Part shown: one piece after another, positions 52,602-63,349 of the stretch
Layout: each line of letters starts with the position of its first letter
Numbering within the stretch: position 1 is the stretch's first letter
Assembly: GCF_000350225.1 (NCBI RefSeq)
Contig: NW_005178810.1
Span: forward strand, 75,272-139,271
Length of the DNA: 64,000 nt
Direction of reading: 5' to 3'
Origin: Chondrus crispus
Lineage: Eukaryota; Rhodophyta; Florideophyceae; Gigartinales; Gigartinaceae
Translations under genes and position numbers: made by a program
Notes under the pieces: generated by a model
What the model was told of the DNA's origin: nothing
Database searches by the model: none
Seen by the model: the letters and a program-made list of their open reading frames with translations, nothing else

Positions 52602-55226
52602 TTGCATCCCGCCACTTATGATCGCAGCACGACGACGCCCGCCTTCTTTCGCCACATCTTCTTCCTCGCCAAACGCATCTCGGCAGCGCTACCCCTCCCA
52701 TCCCCCTCCCATCACCCTCCCCCCTGCTGCACCCCGCCCACTGCCATGTGGGGGCGCGTACTCGCCGCAGCCGCCACAGGCGTCTCTGCCACGTTACCCA
52801 GCCTTCGCGGCCGTGCCTCCACGCTCCCCGCCCTCCCGCTCACGCTCACGTCGGGCCGTCTCGCCCGCCTCGCGCCCTCCTCCGCCGTGCTCACCGCGTC
52901 CGAGACCACCATTCTCGCCACCATCTCCCACAGCCCCCCTTCCTCCTCCCCACCTTCCTTCACCCCTCTCTTGGTCGACTTCCGCGTCAAAGCCGCCGCT
53001 GTCGGCGTCATCCCTGGCACCTGGGCGCGCCGTGAGCTCCAGCCCGCTATCCAGGAAACCCTCGTCGCCCGTCTCATCGACCGCGCCCTGCGCCCGGCCC
53101 TCGCCCCACCGGGCGCCGCCCTGCCGCCCACGCAGCTCACCGTGTCCGTGCTGTCCTCGGTCAAGGCACCGCAGGCACCGGTCGACGCCCTCGCCGTCAA
53201 CGCCGCAGCGGCCGCTGTGGCGGCATCCGCGGTCGAGTGGGCCGGCCCTGTTGCTGCCGCTCGAGTTGCCCTCGTGGATGGCGTCCCGGTTCCGTTCCCT
53301 CCGGAGAGCATGCTCCATCGTGCCACGCTCTCTGTCTTTGTTGCGGCAAATGCCACTGGCAACTTGCTCTCCATGACCGTGCAATCGCTTCGCGGCGCCG
53401 TTCCGCAGGAGGCAGTCATGGAGACTGTTCAAGCGGCTGTGTCTACTGCCCAAACTTTGGCTGAATTGCAGACAGAGTTTCGGGAAAAAGTCCGCCACAT
53501 GCGCGAGCGAGAAGGGCACAGCGCATTTCCGAGGCAGATGCCGCGCCCAGCGAGGCGGACTGAGAACTTCTATGAGCCGTTGGCAAAGGCTGATGCCGAC
53601 AAAGTGTATGAGGTGGCGTCGCGGGTCTACCGTGACGCATTTCTCGAGTGTCGCCAATTTCCTGGTAAAGCGCACCGCGCGGCTGTTTTGACTGAGGCCC
53701 AACAGTCTATTGTCGATCACTTCCCAGATCTGACGCTAGAGCCGGTTCTTGAGGAGGCACGGCGTGCGTCCAGGGAGACATATAGAGAGGTTTTGCTGCG
53801 GGATAAATTGAGGATGGATGGGCGTCGTTTCGATGAACTGCGCACAATCCGCTGTGAGACCAGGGTGCTCCCAGGGGATGTACATGGGAGCGCGCTGTTT
53901 GAAAGGGGAGACACCCAAGTATTGGCATGCTCAACTGTTGGTCTAAAATCACAAGCTATGCGAACGGAAGAATACGTCGTGGGCGGTGGAGAGTGGAAGA
54001 GCTTTTTCGTGCATTACTCGTTCCCGCCATACTCGACAGGCGAGTATGGGAGATTTGCCGGGTCTTCCAGTCGAAGAGAGGTGGGACATAGCATGCTGGC
54101 AGAACAGGCGCTTCGGCCGCTCCTTAATTTCTCATGCGATACAAAAGCGAACGAGCAATTGCTATCGAGTACTAACAATAAGAGTCGAGAAGAGGATGAA
54201 GAAAACTCGTATCCTTATTCTCATCGCCTGTCCGCTGAGGTCCTCGCCTCTGACGGCTCCAGTTCAATGGCTACGGTTTGTGCTGGATCGATGGCATTGA
54301 TGGATTCTGGGGCACCCCTGGAGGACGCAGTGGCTGGGGTGGCTATGGGCGTCGTCCGCGGTCCAAACTTTGCAGTTGGCGATGCGTCCGATTACACAGT
54401 TTTGACAGATATTCTTGGATCCGAGGATCATTTCGGAGACATGGACATGAAGGTGACCGGGACAAGATCTGGGGTTACTGCTTGCCAGTTGGATGTGAAG
54501 CCTCATGATGGATTACCTGTGGATGTAGTCCAAAATGCCCTGCGCAATGCGTCATTGGCTCTTTCAAAGATTCTTGATGAAATGGGCGCAGTGTGCCCGG
54601 TTGAGCCTCGAAGCTTTCCAGAAAATGCCCCACGAGCCTTTGAGGTGCCGGTCGATATGTCAGTAGCAGTGAAAACACTTATGAAGGACCGAGCGCTTGG
54701 ATTGAAGCGCATCGAGGACAAGTCGGGAGCTCGCCTATTCCTTGACGGGAAAAAACAGGTCTTTAGAATCGAGGCACCGAACAAAAGTGCTTGCGACGCT
54801 GCGCAATCTTTAATTAGAGATGCACTCGGCAATTTAGATATTGGAACAAAAATGACGGCCACCGTGGATGAAATCAAGCCGTCCTATGCCGTCGTAAGAA
54901 CAACTTCAGGAAGCGCCTGTGGCATTTTGCACGTATCCAAGATGCAAGTCAACCCCGCCAGTGGCTTAGCGTCAGCGGGGGTCAAAGAAGATGGTGCCGA
55001 CCCCAAATCAGAGCAAATATCGCTCGCAAAGCTCCGCTACCCCGATGTCAGGACATTGTTGTCCCGTGGGGATGTCCTCGAAGTGGTGGTCTTAGAGTCT
55101 GACCGGGCTAGAAGTGTTTTACGCTTTGGACTTGTCTCAAAACTGAAAACCACACACGCTGATCTTATCAAGTCTGAAATAGATGCTGTTCTTGCTGCGT
55201 CTGTTTCAGCGAAGGCAGCATCATGA
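52602..55226 (+). CDS. PNPT1: Polyribonucleotide nucleotidyltransferase (PNPase), organellar (up to 874 aa)
   Basis: PNPase degrades RNA from the 3' end with phosphate and can also add tails. Two RNase PH-like cores are seen: the first at about residues 75-280, the second at about 395-680 with LRMDGRRFDELRTI, FERGDTQVLA and the catalytic Asp pair in HFGDMDMKVTG near 612. A KH-like segment (KRIEDKSGARLFLDGKKQV) and a weak S1 segment (TATVDEIKPSYAVV) follow. The N-terminus is Ala/Ser/Arg-rich, as for a mitochondrial or plastid transit peptide. The Met at 52746 (MWGRVLAAA) is the likelier start, giving 826 residues. The first 900 bases are strongly GC-rich, hence many shadow frames. Single exon. 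Confidence 0.9.
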   Translation: MHPATYDRSTTTPAFFRHIFFLAKRISAALPLPSPSHHPPPCCTPPTAMWGRVLAAAATGVSATLPSLRGRASTLPALPLTLTSGRLARLAPSSAVLTASETTILATISHSPPSSSPPSFTPLLVDFRVKAAAVGVIPGTWARRELQPAIQETLVARLIDRALRPALAPPGAALPPTQLTVSVLSSVKAPQAPVDALAVNAAAAAVAASAVEWAGPVAAARVALVDGVPVPFPPESMLHRATLSVFVAANATGNLLSMTVQSLRGAVPQEAVMETVQAAVSTAQTLAELQTEFREKVRHMREREGHSAFPRQMPRPARRTENFYEPLAKADADKVYEVASRVYRDAFLECRQFPGKAHRAAVLTEAQQSIVDHFPDLTLEPVLEEARRASRETYREVLLRDKLRMDGRRFDELRTIRCETRVLPGDVHGSALFERGDTQVLACSTVGLKSQAMRTEEYVVGGGEWKSFFVHYSFPPYSTGEYGRFAGSSSRREVGHSMLAEQALRPLLNFSCDTKANEQLLSSTNNKSREEDEENSYPYSHRLSAEVLASDGSSSMATVCAGSMALMDSGAPLEDAVAGVAMGVVRGPNFAVGDASDYTVLTDILGSEDHFGDMDMKVTGTRSGVTACQLDVKPHDGLPVDVVQNALRNASLALSKILDEMGAVCPVEPRSFPENAPRAFEVPVDMSVAVKTLMKDRALGLKRIEDKSGARLFLDGKKQVFRIEAPNKSACDAAQSLIRDALGNLDIGTKMTATVDEIKPSYAVVRTTSGSACGILHVSKMQVNPASGLASAGVKEDGADPKSEQISLAKLRYPDVRTLLSRGDVLEVVVLESDRARSVLRFGLVSKLKTTHADLIKSEIDAVLAASVSAKAAS

Positions 55227-55364
55227 GGACGTCTTGCATGGAATATTGTACAGAACAAACCTCCGGTCAAAAGCCGTGAGCAATAAGCTGATACCTAACT
55301 GGGAGCATATTCAAAAATATATAAATGTGCCTCATCAACACTCATTACCGGAAGTCATTACAGA

Positions 55365-57155
55365 CTATCGCTTTGACGCCTTCCATGAAGAGTCGGGTAA
55401 CTTTGCCAACCATGGGAGTGTCTTTGCAAAATATAATCCTATCACCGCGGCGACTGGCACTAGCGCCGTCGATATGACGTAGTATCCGTCATACTTGACT
55501 GGACACAGAGTCCCTGCTGCTGCATCTGGCGGAATAATGCAATCTTCTCTCCAGGTCAACCGGTCCACGAGCCACAGAGTCAGAGCCTTATGCCATGTGC
55601 CCCCCATATTGCTGGAGGTGTTCAAAAGCGTGAGGTAGGATCCTGCCACATGGATGGATGAGCTTGAGACATTGAGGAAGAAGGCCCCAACGCCAACAAA
55701 CATGAGGCACTCTGATGCAAAACTATACATTATAGTTATGAAGAGAATGAGAAAATAAAAAGTAGTGGAAACCACGCCTTCTTGAGCTTTCAAAAACGAA
55801 ACACAAGCAGGCCCAGTAAGGCTCAGAATAAAGCGGAGCGCATAGCCGTAAAGATAGACTTCTAGCGGCGAGCGCTTAGCGACAAAATTCCCCGTCACGA
55901 GGGTTCCGATCAACGTGAACGGGGATGCCAGGACAGCCATGGAAGCCATGCTCTCTTTAGAAAATCCATGCTCTAGTAGTTTGAGGGGAGCAACTACAAA
56001 GGCGAAGTTGAAACAAGCGTAATAGCGGATAAAAGTAGGGAGAGAAACGACAGTGCAAAGCGTGGAGGCAGGTTAGATGACTACTCCTCGTTGCAAGCAG
56101 GACGTGGTGATATAGCGAAAGACAAAAGTGCAACACGAAAACGTACCATTATCATAGGCCGAGAAGCCAAGCTTGGAAATCAAGAGCATCGAAACGAGTG
56201 AACGGACAGCCGGCTTGCGGACGACGATGAGCAGATCAGAGTAAGTGGAAGTGATGGAGTCTAGCACAGCAGAGCGTGTCTTCCGGGGATGGTCAAAATG
56301 CTCCTGGTCAAAATGGGGATCTTCGAGCTCGGCATCAGTCTTCTTGGCCGAGTGGGTCGGCGGGAGCTCCTTCTTAAAAAGGGCGATGTATAGAGTTAGA
56401 AGCAAATAATAAAGGCCTGCGGTCCTGAGGACGGAGGCGAGGTCGGCGACCGGGCCGGTTTGGTTGGAGAAAAAGATGAGCGGGCGGATGTAGTTGTCGC
56501 AAAAGGGGGCGTTGCTAAAGGCGAGGAAGAGAGTGAAGGTAGAAAAGTAGCCAATGGTGAGGCCGAGCGACTGGCATGTGCTAGCGTACGAGACGTTTTG
56601 CTTTTGCAACATGGTGAGGCTCCAGCCATCGACGGCGATGTCCTGGGTGGCGCACATGGCCAGCAGGGTGAGGAAGACGGGAGTGAGCAGGGCGACGTTA
56701 CCCTCGGCGACGGCACGGCGGATGGTGTCCGCCAGAAGGGTCATAGTGAGGCCGGCGACGAGCTGGACCGGGACGATCCAGGACTTGCGGCGGCCGAAGG
56801 AGGGGCTGTAGCACGAGTCGACGATGGGGGCGATGAGCAGCTTGAGCGAGTACGGGAGCGAGGCGAAGGAGAAGGCGGCCAGGTGGGCGTAGGAGGAGCC
56901 GCGCTCCTTGAGCAGGAACGGGATGGAGCCGAAGGCCAGGCCCATGGGCAGCCCCTGGGCCGTGTACAGCGAGATGAGCAGGAGGACCGAGTGGCGATCG
57001 CGCCACCAGTTCGGGGCGTCGGCGGAGGAGGGCTCCGGTGGCGCCATGGCGGTGGTGGGCGGCGTTGGGTCTGAGACGGAACGCGTGGACGCGGGCTTGT
57101 CCCCCGGTTGGTTCGGGAGGTGCGTGGCGGCCGAGCGGGACTTGAGGGTGGTCAT
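55365..57155 (-). CDS. SLC33A1: ER acetyl-CoA transporter, AT-1/SLC33A1 family (545 aa, 2 exons)
   Basis: Exon 1 is 57155-56147 and exon 2 is 55993-55365, with a GT-AG intron of 153 bp (donor GTACGT, acceptor TTTGTAG). This multi-pass membrane protein of the major facilitator fold carries acetyl-CoA into the ER lumen for acetylation. The family's blocks are present: SLYTAQGLPMGLAFGSIPFL, KERGSSYAHLAAFSFASLPY, FGRRKSWIVPVQL, ATQDIAVDGWSLTML and, after the intron, APLKLLEHGFSKESMA and the Cys-containing end region. About 12 membrane helices are expected. The Met at 57155 (MTTLKSRSAA) is chosen over one at 57317, because it gives the family's length. Convergent with PNPase. Confidence 0.9.
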
Positions 57156-57540
57156 GACAGTATGCGCGGGATGGATGATGTCGACCGGAGCCCGAGAGGA
57201 TGGAGAGGGAGGGGGGCGGGAGGGAACAGAGGAGGGGAAGTAAAACGGTGGAAAAGGTTTGGAGGAGACAAAGAATTGCGTTGCTCCATAGCAACAATGT
57301 ATATGGCACGTGTCCACGTAGGCGTTGAAAATGACGTGTGAGGTGTTTGTGTACGTACAGTATGTGCTGGTCGGGAAATTTTCAATATTGGATGAGGTTG
57401 ATTAGATACGTGCAGACCCGAAATGGATTCCAGATCCATATCGTTTACGCCTTGTCTACCGGCTGACGGGGACATACGCGCCGTGACAGCGGCGACAAAC
57501 GCGGAAGGGCTTGGTGGGGTTCAGCGCAGTGCAAAAATTG
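57156..57540. other. Upstream region of the acetyl-CoA transporter gene
   Basis: This is the promoter side of the minus-strand gene. No core element was identified and no other gene is seen. Confidence 0.4.
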
Positions 57541-57553
57541 CAGGGGAGATTTT

Positions 57554-57632
57554 GCGTTTAGTAGGGCGATCGTGGTCTTTTTTGTGGCAAAAAGGGGGTG
57601 AAATGGCTTTTCTTGTAGTGTTGAGGGGGTGA
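57554..57632 (+). repeat. MULE terminal inverted repeat, left outer copy
   Basis: It is the close reverse complement of 63273-63349, including gcgatcgtggtctttt and gtgaaatggctttt. Confidence 0.75.
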
Positions 57633-57837
57633 ATGGCGCGAATTTGTTGCACAAGGGGGGCGAAGGGAAGAATATCAGTAGTATGTTAGACCCGACCACT
57701 GAAATGTCGCCTTTGGTCACCCGTCCCAAACAACACAATTGGGATTCTTCGCCCGTGTAGTAGTCCAAAATGGCAAGTAATCGAGCTATTAAACTCAACA
57801 TTTCTAGAACACGGATACTGTAGGGACAATTAATCTC

Positions 57838-58155
57838 GTGATCGGCCACGCCGATGTGGCCCCATTATCGACTGTTTCAACCTCCACAATACGCCACAGC
57901 ATCACGTTTGTTACGTTACTCCGTGTCCAGCGAAGGGGGAGTAAAATGTACAAATGCGCTGCACAAAGCGGCGGGAGCAAGTTTCGAGTGCACTCACGTT
58001 GGCCGCTTGGCTCAACATGACCGTCTCCGCAAAACATCCCAGCGTGGAGCCTTTTATTCTCCCGTTCAGTATGGTGTACACGGCTGCTGATATCCACCAC
58101 GCCGCAGTAATTGCCAGGCAGTCAAGTTTTGTCGAGTTGTGGGCGATACAGCCTT
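57838..58155. other. MULE subterminal repeat and non-coding sequence
   Basis: 57838-57900 resembles 59686-59740 (gatc...cgccNNtgtggcccc, tatcgactgt, cctccac). No gene is supported in the rest. Confidence 0.5.
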
Positions 58156-58668
58156 TCATACAGCCTTTCCTGTTGCGTCCACAATGATGATTTCACATCC
58201 GTTAACTGCTTGTCCACAAGCCCCTGGGCGAAAATCAATCTCTTTGCTCGCATCATGCGCCGCTTCCCTGTCCCAGTCCTCGTTGCCGGCCTGGCGCGCG
58301 GCGCGCGCGGCGGCGAAGGTGGCGACGAGGCCCAGCAGCTCCAGGAGGCGGCTCGAGGCCCACGGGCTCAGCGTGCGGTACGCCCACGAATAGGCGCGGT
58401 AGTCGTCCGGGCGGTAGTCTGGCAGCGACATGAGCGCGTCCATGCGGCAGTCCTGCTCCGCGAGGAACGGGTACTTGGCGTGGAGCAGCGCGCGCGTGTC
58501 GTCGGACAGGCGCGCGCGGGGCGGCTCCGATGCAAGCGAGGCGACTTGTGTCACACATTCTTGCCTTGGGACGGCGCCTCGCTCTTCATTATAAAAAGCC
58601 CTGAGACCACCCTCCCTCCTCCCCTGATGCTCACCAACTCGTATCCAGCATTTAAACGTTAATTTCAC
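58156..58668 (-). CDS. Hypothetical GC-rich ORF, possibly a captured gene fragment
   Basis: A 170-codon frame. The middle (SDDTRALLHAKYPFLAEQDC, LPDYRPDDYRAYSWAYRTLS, then a hydrophobic segment RLLELLGLVATFAAARAAR) looks like a real protein segment and is markedly GC-rich. The ends look non-coding. No family was recognised. It lies between MULE-type ends, where captured host gene pieces of this kind are common. Its start is only about 35 bases from the start of the divergent secreted protein gene, so at least one of the two starts is doubtful. Confidence 0.35.
   Translation of the reverse strand: MKLTFKCWIRVGEHQGRREGGLRAFYNEERGAVPRQECVTQVASLASEPPRARLSDDTRALLHAKYPFLAEQDCRMDALMSLPDYRPDDYRAYSWAYRTLSPWASSRLLELLGLVATFAAARAARQAGNEDWDREAAHDASKEIDFRPGACGQAVNGCEIIIVDATGKAV
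58588..58597 (+). promoter_or_regulatory. TATA box of the secreted Cys-rich protein gene
   Basis: The sequence attataaaaa lies about 110 bases before the ATG at 58702, a plausible core promoter. Confidence 0.45.
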
Positions 58669-58701
58669 TCATAACTCCAACTCTCCAACCGACCTCACGC
58701 A

Positions 58702-59109
58702 ATGATCAAGCTGACTCTCTTCCTCGCCCTCTTTGTTCTTGTGCGGGCTTCGGTACTCGCTGCTGAAATCCCTGACTCCATTCGCAGTGGGTCGTCAAGC
58801 GGGTCGTCCACGAGATGCCCATGCCAATGCCGAGCTGGATATGGGGGTTACGAAAAGGTCAAACTGTATTGTGATCGCCGCCGTTTCCGTTCCCACTGCG
58901 TCATGAAGGAATGTTGGAAGGGCTCTCAAAAGGGGTTCACCTGCTGTCAAGACACTTATCCCCCAACGGACAAACCCACCACCACCACCACTATCACCAC
59001 TGCCGAACTGCGGAGGGCGCGGAGGCGGTTAATGTTAGGGGGGCGCAGGGACGGGGCATGGCGCGGACGGCAGGGGGGCCGAGGGGAGGAAGGCGGGGGA
59101 TCGCCATAA
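58702..59109 (+). CDS. Small secreted cysteine-rich protein (135 aa)
   Basis: A clear signal peptide starts the frame (MIKLTLFLALFVLVRASVLA, cleavage probably after ...LAA or VLA). The mature part has a compact Cys-rich domain at about residues 38-77 (CPCQC, LYC, SHC, KECW, FTCC), nine or so cysteines suggesting four disulfides, followed by a Thr-rich linker and a basic, Gly/Arg-rich tail that may be non-coding extension. No known family matched by eye. It could be an apoplastic or cell-wall protein, or an antimicrobial-type peptide. It sits inside MULE-bounded DNA. Confidence 0.55.
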   Translation: MIKLTLFLALFVLVRASVLAAEIPDSIRSGSSSGSSTRCPCQCRAGYGGYEKVKLYCDRRRFRSHCVMKECWKGSQKGFTCCQDTYPPTDKPTTTTTITTAELRRARRRLMLGGRRDGAWRGRQGGRGEEGGGSP

Positions 59110-59264
59110 CATGGGGGAAGAGTGCGAGGAGTGGTCGCGGGCCGGCGGGGGATGGTGGGGGGCGGGTGGGGGTGGAGAGGCGGAGCAGAGGGAGAGAATA
59201 CGACAGGAGAAGTTGATCCTCGGCTGCGGCCGAATGAGGAGAGATCACGTCCTTTTCCTTTTGT

Positions 59265-59600
59265 TTATTGCGACGCTTCGTGCCGCAACGGCGGGCGGAC
59301 TGGGCCGGACTGATTTCTCTTCCTCTTCCGGCCCTCGCGCAGCCCAGCCTTGACGACGGAGAGCTCGTCCTCCAGCTCGAACTCGCGCTCTATGCCATAG
59401 GCGGCGTGGTCGACCTCGTCGACGTCGGGATCAATGTCGGCGTCGATGAAGTCGCGGGCCTCCTTGCGCTTGCGCGCGGCGATGGCAGCGTACGTCTGCT
59501 CTTCGACGCACTCGTACACATCGGCCTCCTCGTGCAGCTGGTAATCGGGGACGATTTTCCATGCGCATGAACCTTTTTGTGGAAAATCACCAACGCACAA
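59265..59600 (-). pseudogene. Fragment resembling the N-terminus of DNA polymerase alpha
   Basis: The frame contains ADVYECVEEQTYAAIAARKR, then KEARDFIDADID and AAYGIEREFELEDE. DNA polymerase alpha catalytic subunits begin with a short conserved block of the same pattern ('YDEVDEEEY...R..DDFVVDD...GY.D.GEE'). Only about 70 residues match, the polymerase does not follow, and the upstream side is MULE end sequence. A captured or truncated host fragment is the best reading, on weak evidence. Confidence 0.35.
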
Positions 59601-59620
59601 TAAAATAAGGGGAGATTTTT

Positions 59621-59678
59621 GTTTGGTGGGGCGATGGGGTGTGGTTTGGTGGCAAAAACGGGGTGAAATGGCTTTTGT
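59621..59678 (+). repeat. MULE end, inner diverged copy
   Basis: It reads gtttggtggggcgatggggt, then ggcaaaaacggggtgaaatg and gctttt, in the same orientation as the left outer repeat but clearly more diverged from the right end. Confidence 0.6.
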
Positions 59679-59811
59679 TGATCAATGAACGCCACGCCGG
59701 TGTGGCCCCCTTATCGACTGTCACCTCCACGACAGACATCGTTCCCTATCCCCATGGCCATGTCACCCCTGTGCCCCTCCTCTGCTTTCATTTCAAATTC
59801 GTCTTTTCAAA

Positions 59812-62800
59812 ATGCGCTTATTGCCCCAGACCATGGCGCAGGGAATCCGTCACCTTGCCACTGTGGAAGAAGGTGTGACACCCCTCATGGACGTTTTTTG
59901 CGTATCTGCGCGCAACGCAACATTGCGTGAAATGAAGAAGCAGTACAAGCGTCTTGCCGTTCTCGTCCACCCCGACAAAGTGCGGGCAGTTCAACCGCGC
60001 TGTGCGGACAGGTGTATGAAAGTACTCACGCGTGCCATGCGGCAGGCGGAGAGCGAAGTTCGGTACATAGAAATCGATGAGGATATTCAGTGTGGTAAGG
60101 TCGTGTTACTGCCGGCATTCGTCGCGTTTAGCAAAACCTCTTCCGAAAGAGAGCTCGCTCTCGACAAAATGGAACGCGCTGCGCAAGAGAAACAAGACAA
60201 TGTCAGGGAGACTCAACGCCAAAGAGAATGCTCGAACAAGGAAGAGCACGAGAAGGCTTCGAAGGGCGCGTCAGACGTTTGCAGTGACAGCGAGGAAGAC
60301 GCTGTACGGGAGAGGCAGGCGAGAGCCTGGAAGCAATTGTAAAAAGAGAGAGAAGAGGCAGCTAGGGCCGCCCAACTGCAAAGGGAGAGGGAAGAAAGAG
60401 CAAGGGCTGCGCAGCTGCAGAAGGAAAGGGACAGAGAGAAAAGGGAGAGAACAGAGAGAGAAATGGATTCTCACTTGCGGGCGGTGCTTGAAAATGATGG
60501 TACTGACAAGGATGGAGAGGATGAAGATAGTGTGTCCAACGGTGAACGTAACGATGATGTGGACGAGGTAGAGAAATGTATAACTCCACCACCATCCCGT
60601 CGTCTTTTCTGCCGATTTCGCAGCACAGCAGACGATCCTTCTCGCGAGAGCAGCGCGGACAAAATGGACGAGGAAAATGTCAGCAAGGATGGCGAAAATT
60701 CAGGGGTGTTCGCAGACGTGGAGAGAATGGAAGAATGCATCGACGGAGTACAATTTGAAGATGAAGGAGATGATCTTGGGAGTGAGGCAGGAAGGAATTT
60801 TGAGGAAGACAGAGAGGTGGCCGAGTGCTTGGAAATTGATTCCGAAGAAGACGTTACGCCGGATGAGGACTTCGACCCGAAGAATTACATGGCAATTGAA
60901 TGTGAGGAAGAGGAAGAGGATGTTGAAGAGTGCGCTGCCGATCCTATTCCGGATGATATCGACAAGAAAACCCGTCGAACGCTACAGAAGCGCCAATCGA
61001 AGCGACGAACCATGAATCGTGCGAAAGATGCACTGCGAGCAGATCGATTGCCTGCCATGACATGGAAGCCCCGTCCAATTGTGGACGTTAAACCGAAAGT
61101 GGGGATCGCCTTGAAGGGCCGGTGGAGATGTGAGCAGCTGATTAGAGCACACACTGCGAACCTCGGGGTGCAACGGGGAGTTAACATTATGCAGAATACT
61201 GTGAAAGTGCGCATGAAGTGCCGCACAGATGGGTGCCATGCGACTTTTGTTTTCGATTGGCAACCGAGGACCGGTTTTTGGAAACTGAACAAGTACCAAG
61301 ACCACCTCAATGAGTGCTTCGGGCAACATGTCGCGGACAGTCCAATGAAAATTGCGTCAAGATCGTCTTCTTGTGCCCCTGCATATACCCCACATCAGTT
61401 TGCCCGAGCAATTTTAGAACACGTGCAAAGCGATCCGAATGTGCCTTGCAAAACAATCGCTTCCGTTGTTCGAGCGAAGCGCCTGTATTTGCGTCAGCCT
61501 CCATATAGTCATTATCGGAGTATTCGGACAGAGATGCTCCGTCATTTCACCATTTCGCGCGCCGTAGACATGGCCGCATTGGAAGGTTACGCAGATGCGC
61601 TCAGAGGGGTGGGGCATAAGGTAGAAATTTTTACTTGCTGTGCAGCGGAGATCAGGGAACAACGGATTAAGGCGGCTCGTCATATATTCTAGCAGTGCAA
61701 GAAGGCAAACGATTTACCGAAGGATGCTTCCTTTAATGCCGCAGATGTGGAAGTATCTGATATAGGCAACGGTCGCTATTACAGCGGATTGCTGTTTGTT
61801 CCTTCTTCCGCGCAGAGTTACTGCCAACATGGTCGACGAACGGCCAGTGCGGATGCCGCACACTGCGAAGGGGTAGGAATGCAGTCGTATGGGTCTACTT
61901 TTCAGGTAATCGGGTACGATGCAAATCATCAGCTCTGTCCTTTGGTCTTTGCGCACTTCGTGGGCCCTGAGAACAAAGAGTCCTGGAGAAAGGTCTTTCG
62001 GGCATGTAAGGAAATTCCGGGATTTGACATTAATGGGAGGGTGACAATTGTCGATCAGGAGAAGTCCATCGACGCAGCCTACCGGGACGTCATGACTAAT
62101 GCATCGTTATTCCTGGATCCTCTCCATGTTAAAAAAACATGTCCGCGCGATTAGGATCTAACAAGGGCGTGGGAATACGGTTGTATGAACGAGCAGTATA
62201 TGCTCCGTCTCGAGAACAGGTGTACGCTCTGAAAGCAGATTTTTCTGCGACACAAAAGGCCTATCTGGATAGATTCGAAGATTCTGAAGTGTACAGGGCA
62301 TTTTCCTGCTTAGAAGACCTTATAACAACTTCACAGGGGGCTGAAAGCCAGATGTCAGCTGATCTTAGGAATAATATTCGTTCCGTGGAGCCTCAGAAGA
62401 TGCTTTCAAGGGTCGTGCTTCTGCAGAGAACAAATGTTTTGCGTCGCCAGGACAGTGCCCTGTCTTGTACATCTCCTGTCCCTCCTCGCACACAGAACCA
62501 TCTCGCATACCTAATTCAGAGAGCTCATGTATATCGGTCTTCTGTGCGTTTTCTGGATGGTACGTCGCAAATGGAAGCCACCGTCGCTAGTCAGCAAAAA
62601 GGACCCGTTCTGCGGCTTGTAAGGCTTAGCAATAATACCCAAACCCCCCCTTCTTGCTGCGCTTACTCTACAAATGGGTCTGGATTCCCCTGTTGGCATG
62701 GCGTCTCTGTTCTTCTCGAAAAGTATGGACCAAGCAATCTCTATCGGTTTATTGAAGCGCGCCATCTAACATCTGCCTGGGTTATGCAGTACGCCAATAT

Positions 62801-63074
62801 GGAATATAGCCTTCCTTCACAAGCAAGGGTCGACGACATTTTATTCAATGCGAAGAAGCTCGTTGCTACGAAGGAGAACCTGCAAATTCCAAAAGCTTTG
62901 CCGCCGCCACGGGGTCGTCCGGTTCGGAGGGCTGGTAGGCGAAGAAAAACCTGGTACGAAAAAGGCCCTGCTGCGAAGAAGAAGCGTGTGTACTCCTGTT
63001 CTTTGTGTCGGATGGCAGATCACACAGTGAAGGATTGCTCTCTGAAACAGCTGTACGGGGATACCGCAGTGTAG
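59812..63074 (+). pseudogene. MULE transposase with N-terminal DnaJ J-domain
   Basis: From 59812 (or the Met at 59833) one frame encodes a J-domain: REMKKQYKRLAVLVHPDKVR with HPD at residues 53-55, flanked by helices as in Hsp40. A long charged, coiled-coil-like linker follows. Next come a MuDR-type zinc-binding domain (VKVRMKCRTDGCHATFVFDW ... DHLNEC, about 61205-61320), the MULE nuclease (ASADAAHCEG, FAHFVGPENKESW, VTIVDQEKSIDAAY, 61750-62150), a SWIM finger (CCAYSTNGSGFPCWHGV, about 62655) and a final zinc knuckle (CSLCRMADHTVKDC). In-frame stops lie at 60340-60342 and 61690-61692, and a frame change lies in the A-run near 62130-62140. The first two segments are in the same frame, so J-domain and transposase appear to be one protein. 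SWIM fingers are usual in this family; a J-domain is not. Confidence 0.75.
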
Positions 63075-63272
63075 CCACTCTTTTAGTAACGCCTTAGTAT
63101 CCGATTTCGCCTGTCATTTAGTACAATTTTTAGCACCGTCCACTTTGTTCAGATTCTGTCGCCCCTCACGAACAACCAAATTCTTTTCTGTCACCCCCAT
63201 GTGGAAGACGACACCCATACGATCCCTACAAATATTTCTCAATCGGATGGGTGCTTCAGCAAATTTGACCGC

Positions 63273-63349
63273 GTCACCCCCTCAACACTATAAGAAAGCC
63301 ATTTCACCCCCTTTTGCCACAAAAAGACCACGATCGCCCCACTAAACGC
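63273..63349 (-). repeat. MULE terminal inverted repeat, right copy
   Basis: It pairs with 57554-57632 over its full length with few mismatches. Confidence 0.75.

Noticed and set aside
52618-53720. Several long ORFs on both strands at the 5' part of the PNPase gene
   Set aside because: Produced by strong GC bias at codon third positions; only the PNPase frame has family motifs.
56460-57309. Long ORFs overlapping the acetyl-CoA transporter gene (plus-strand antisense and an alternative minus frame)
   Set aside because: Low-complexity Gly/Glu/Arg or Pro/Leu/His-rich shadows of the GC-rich first exon.
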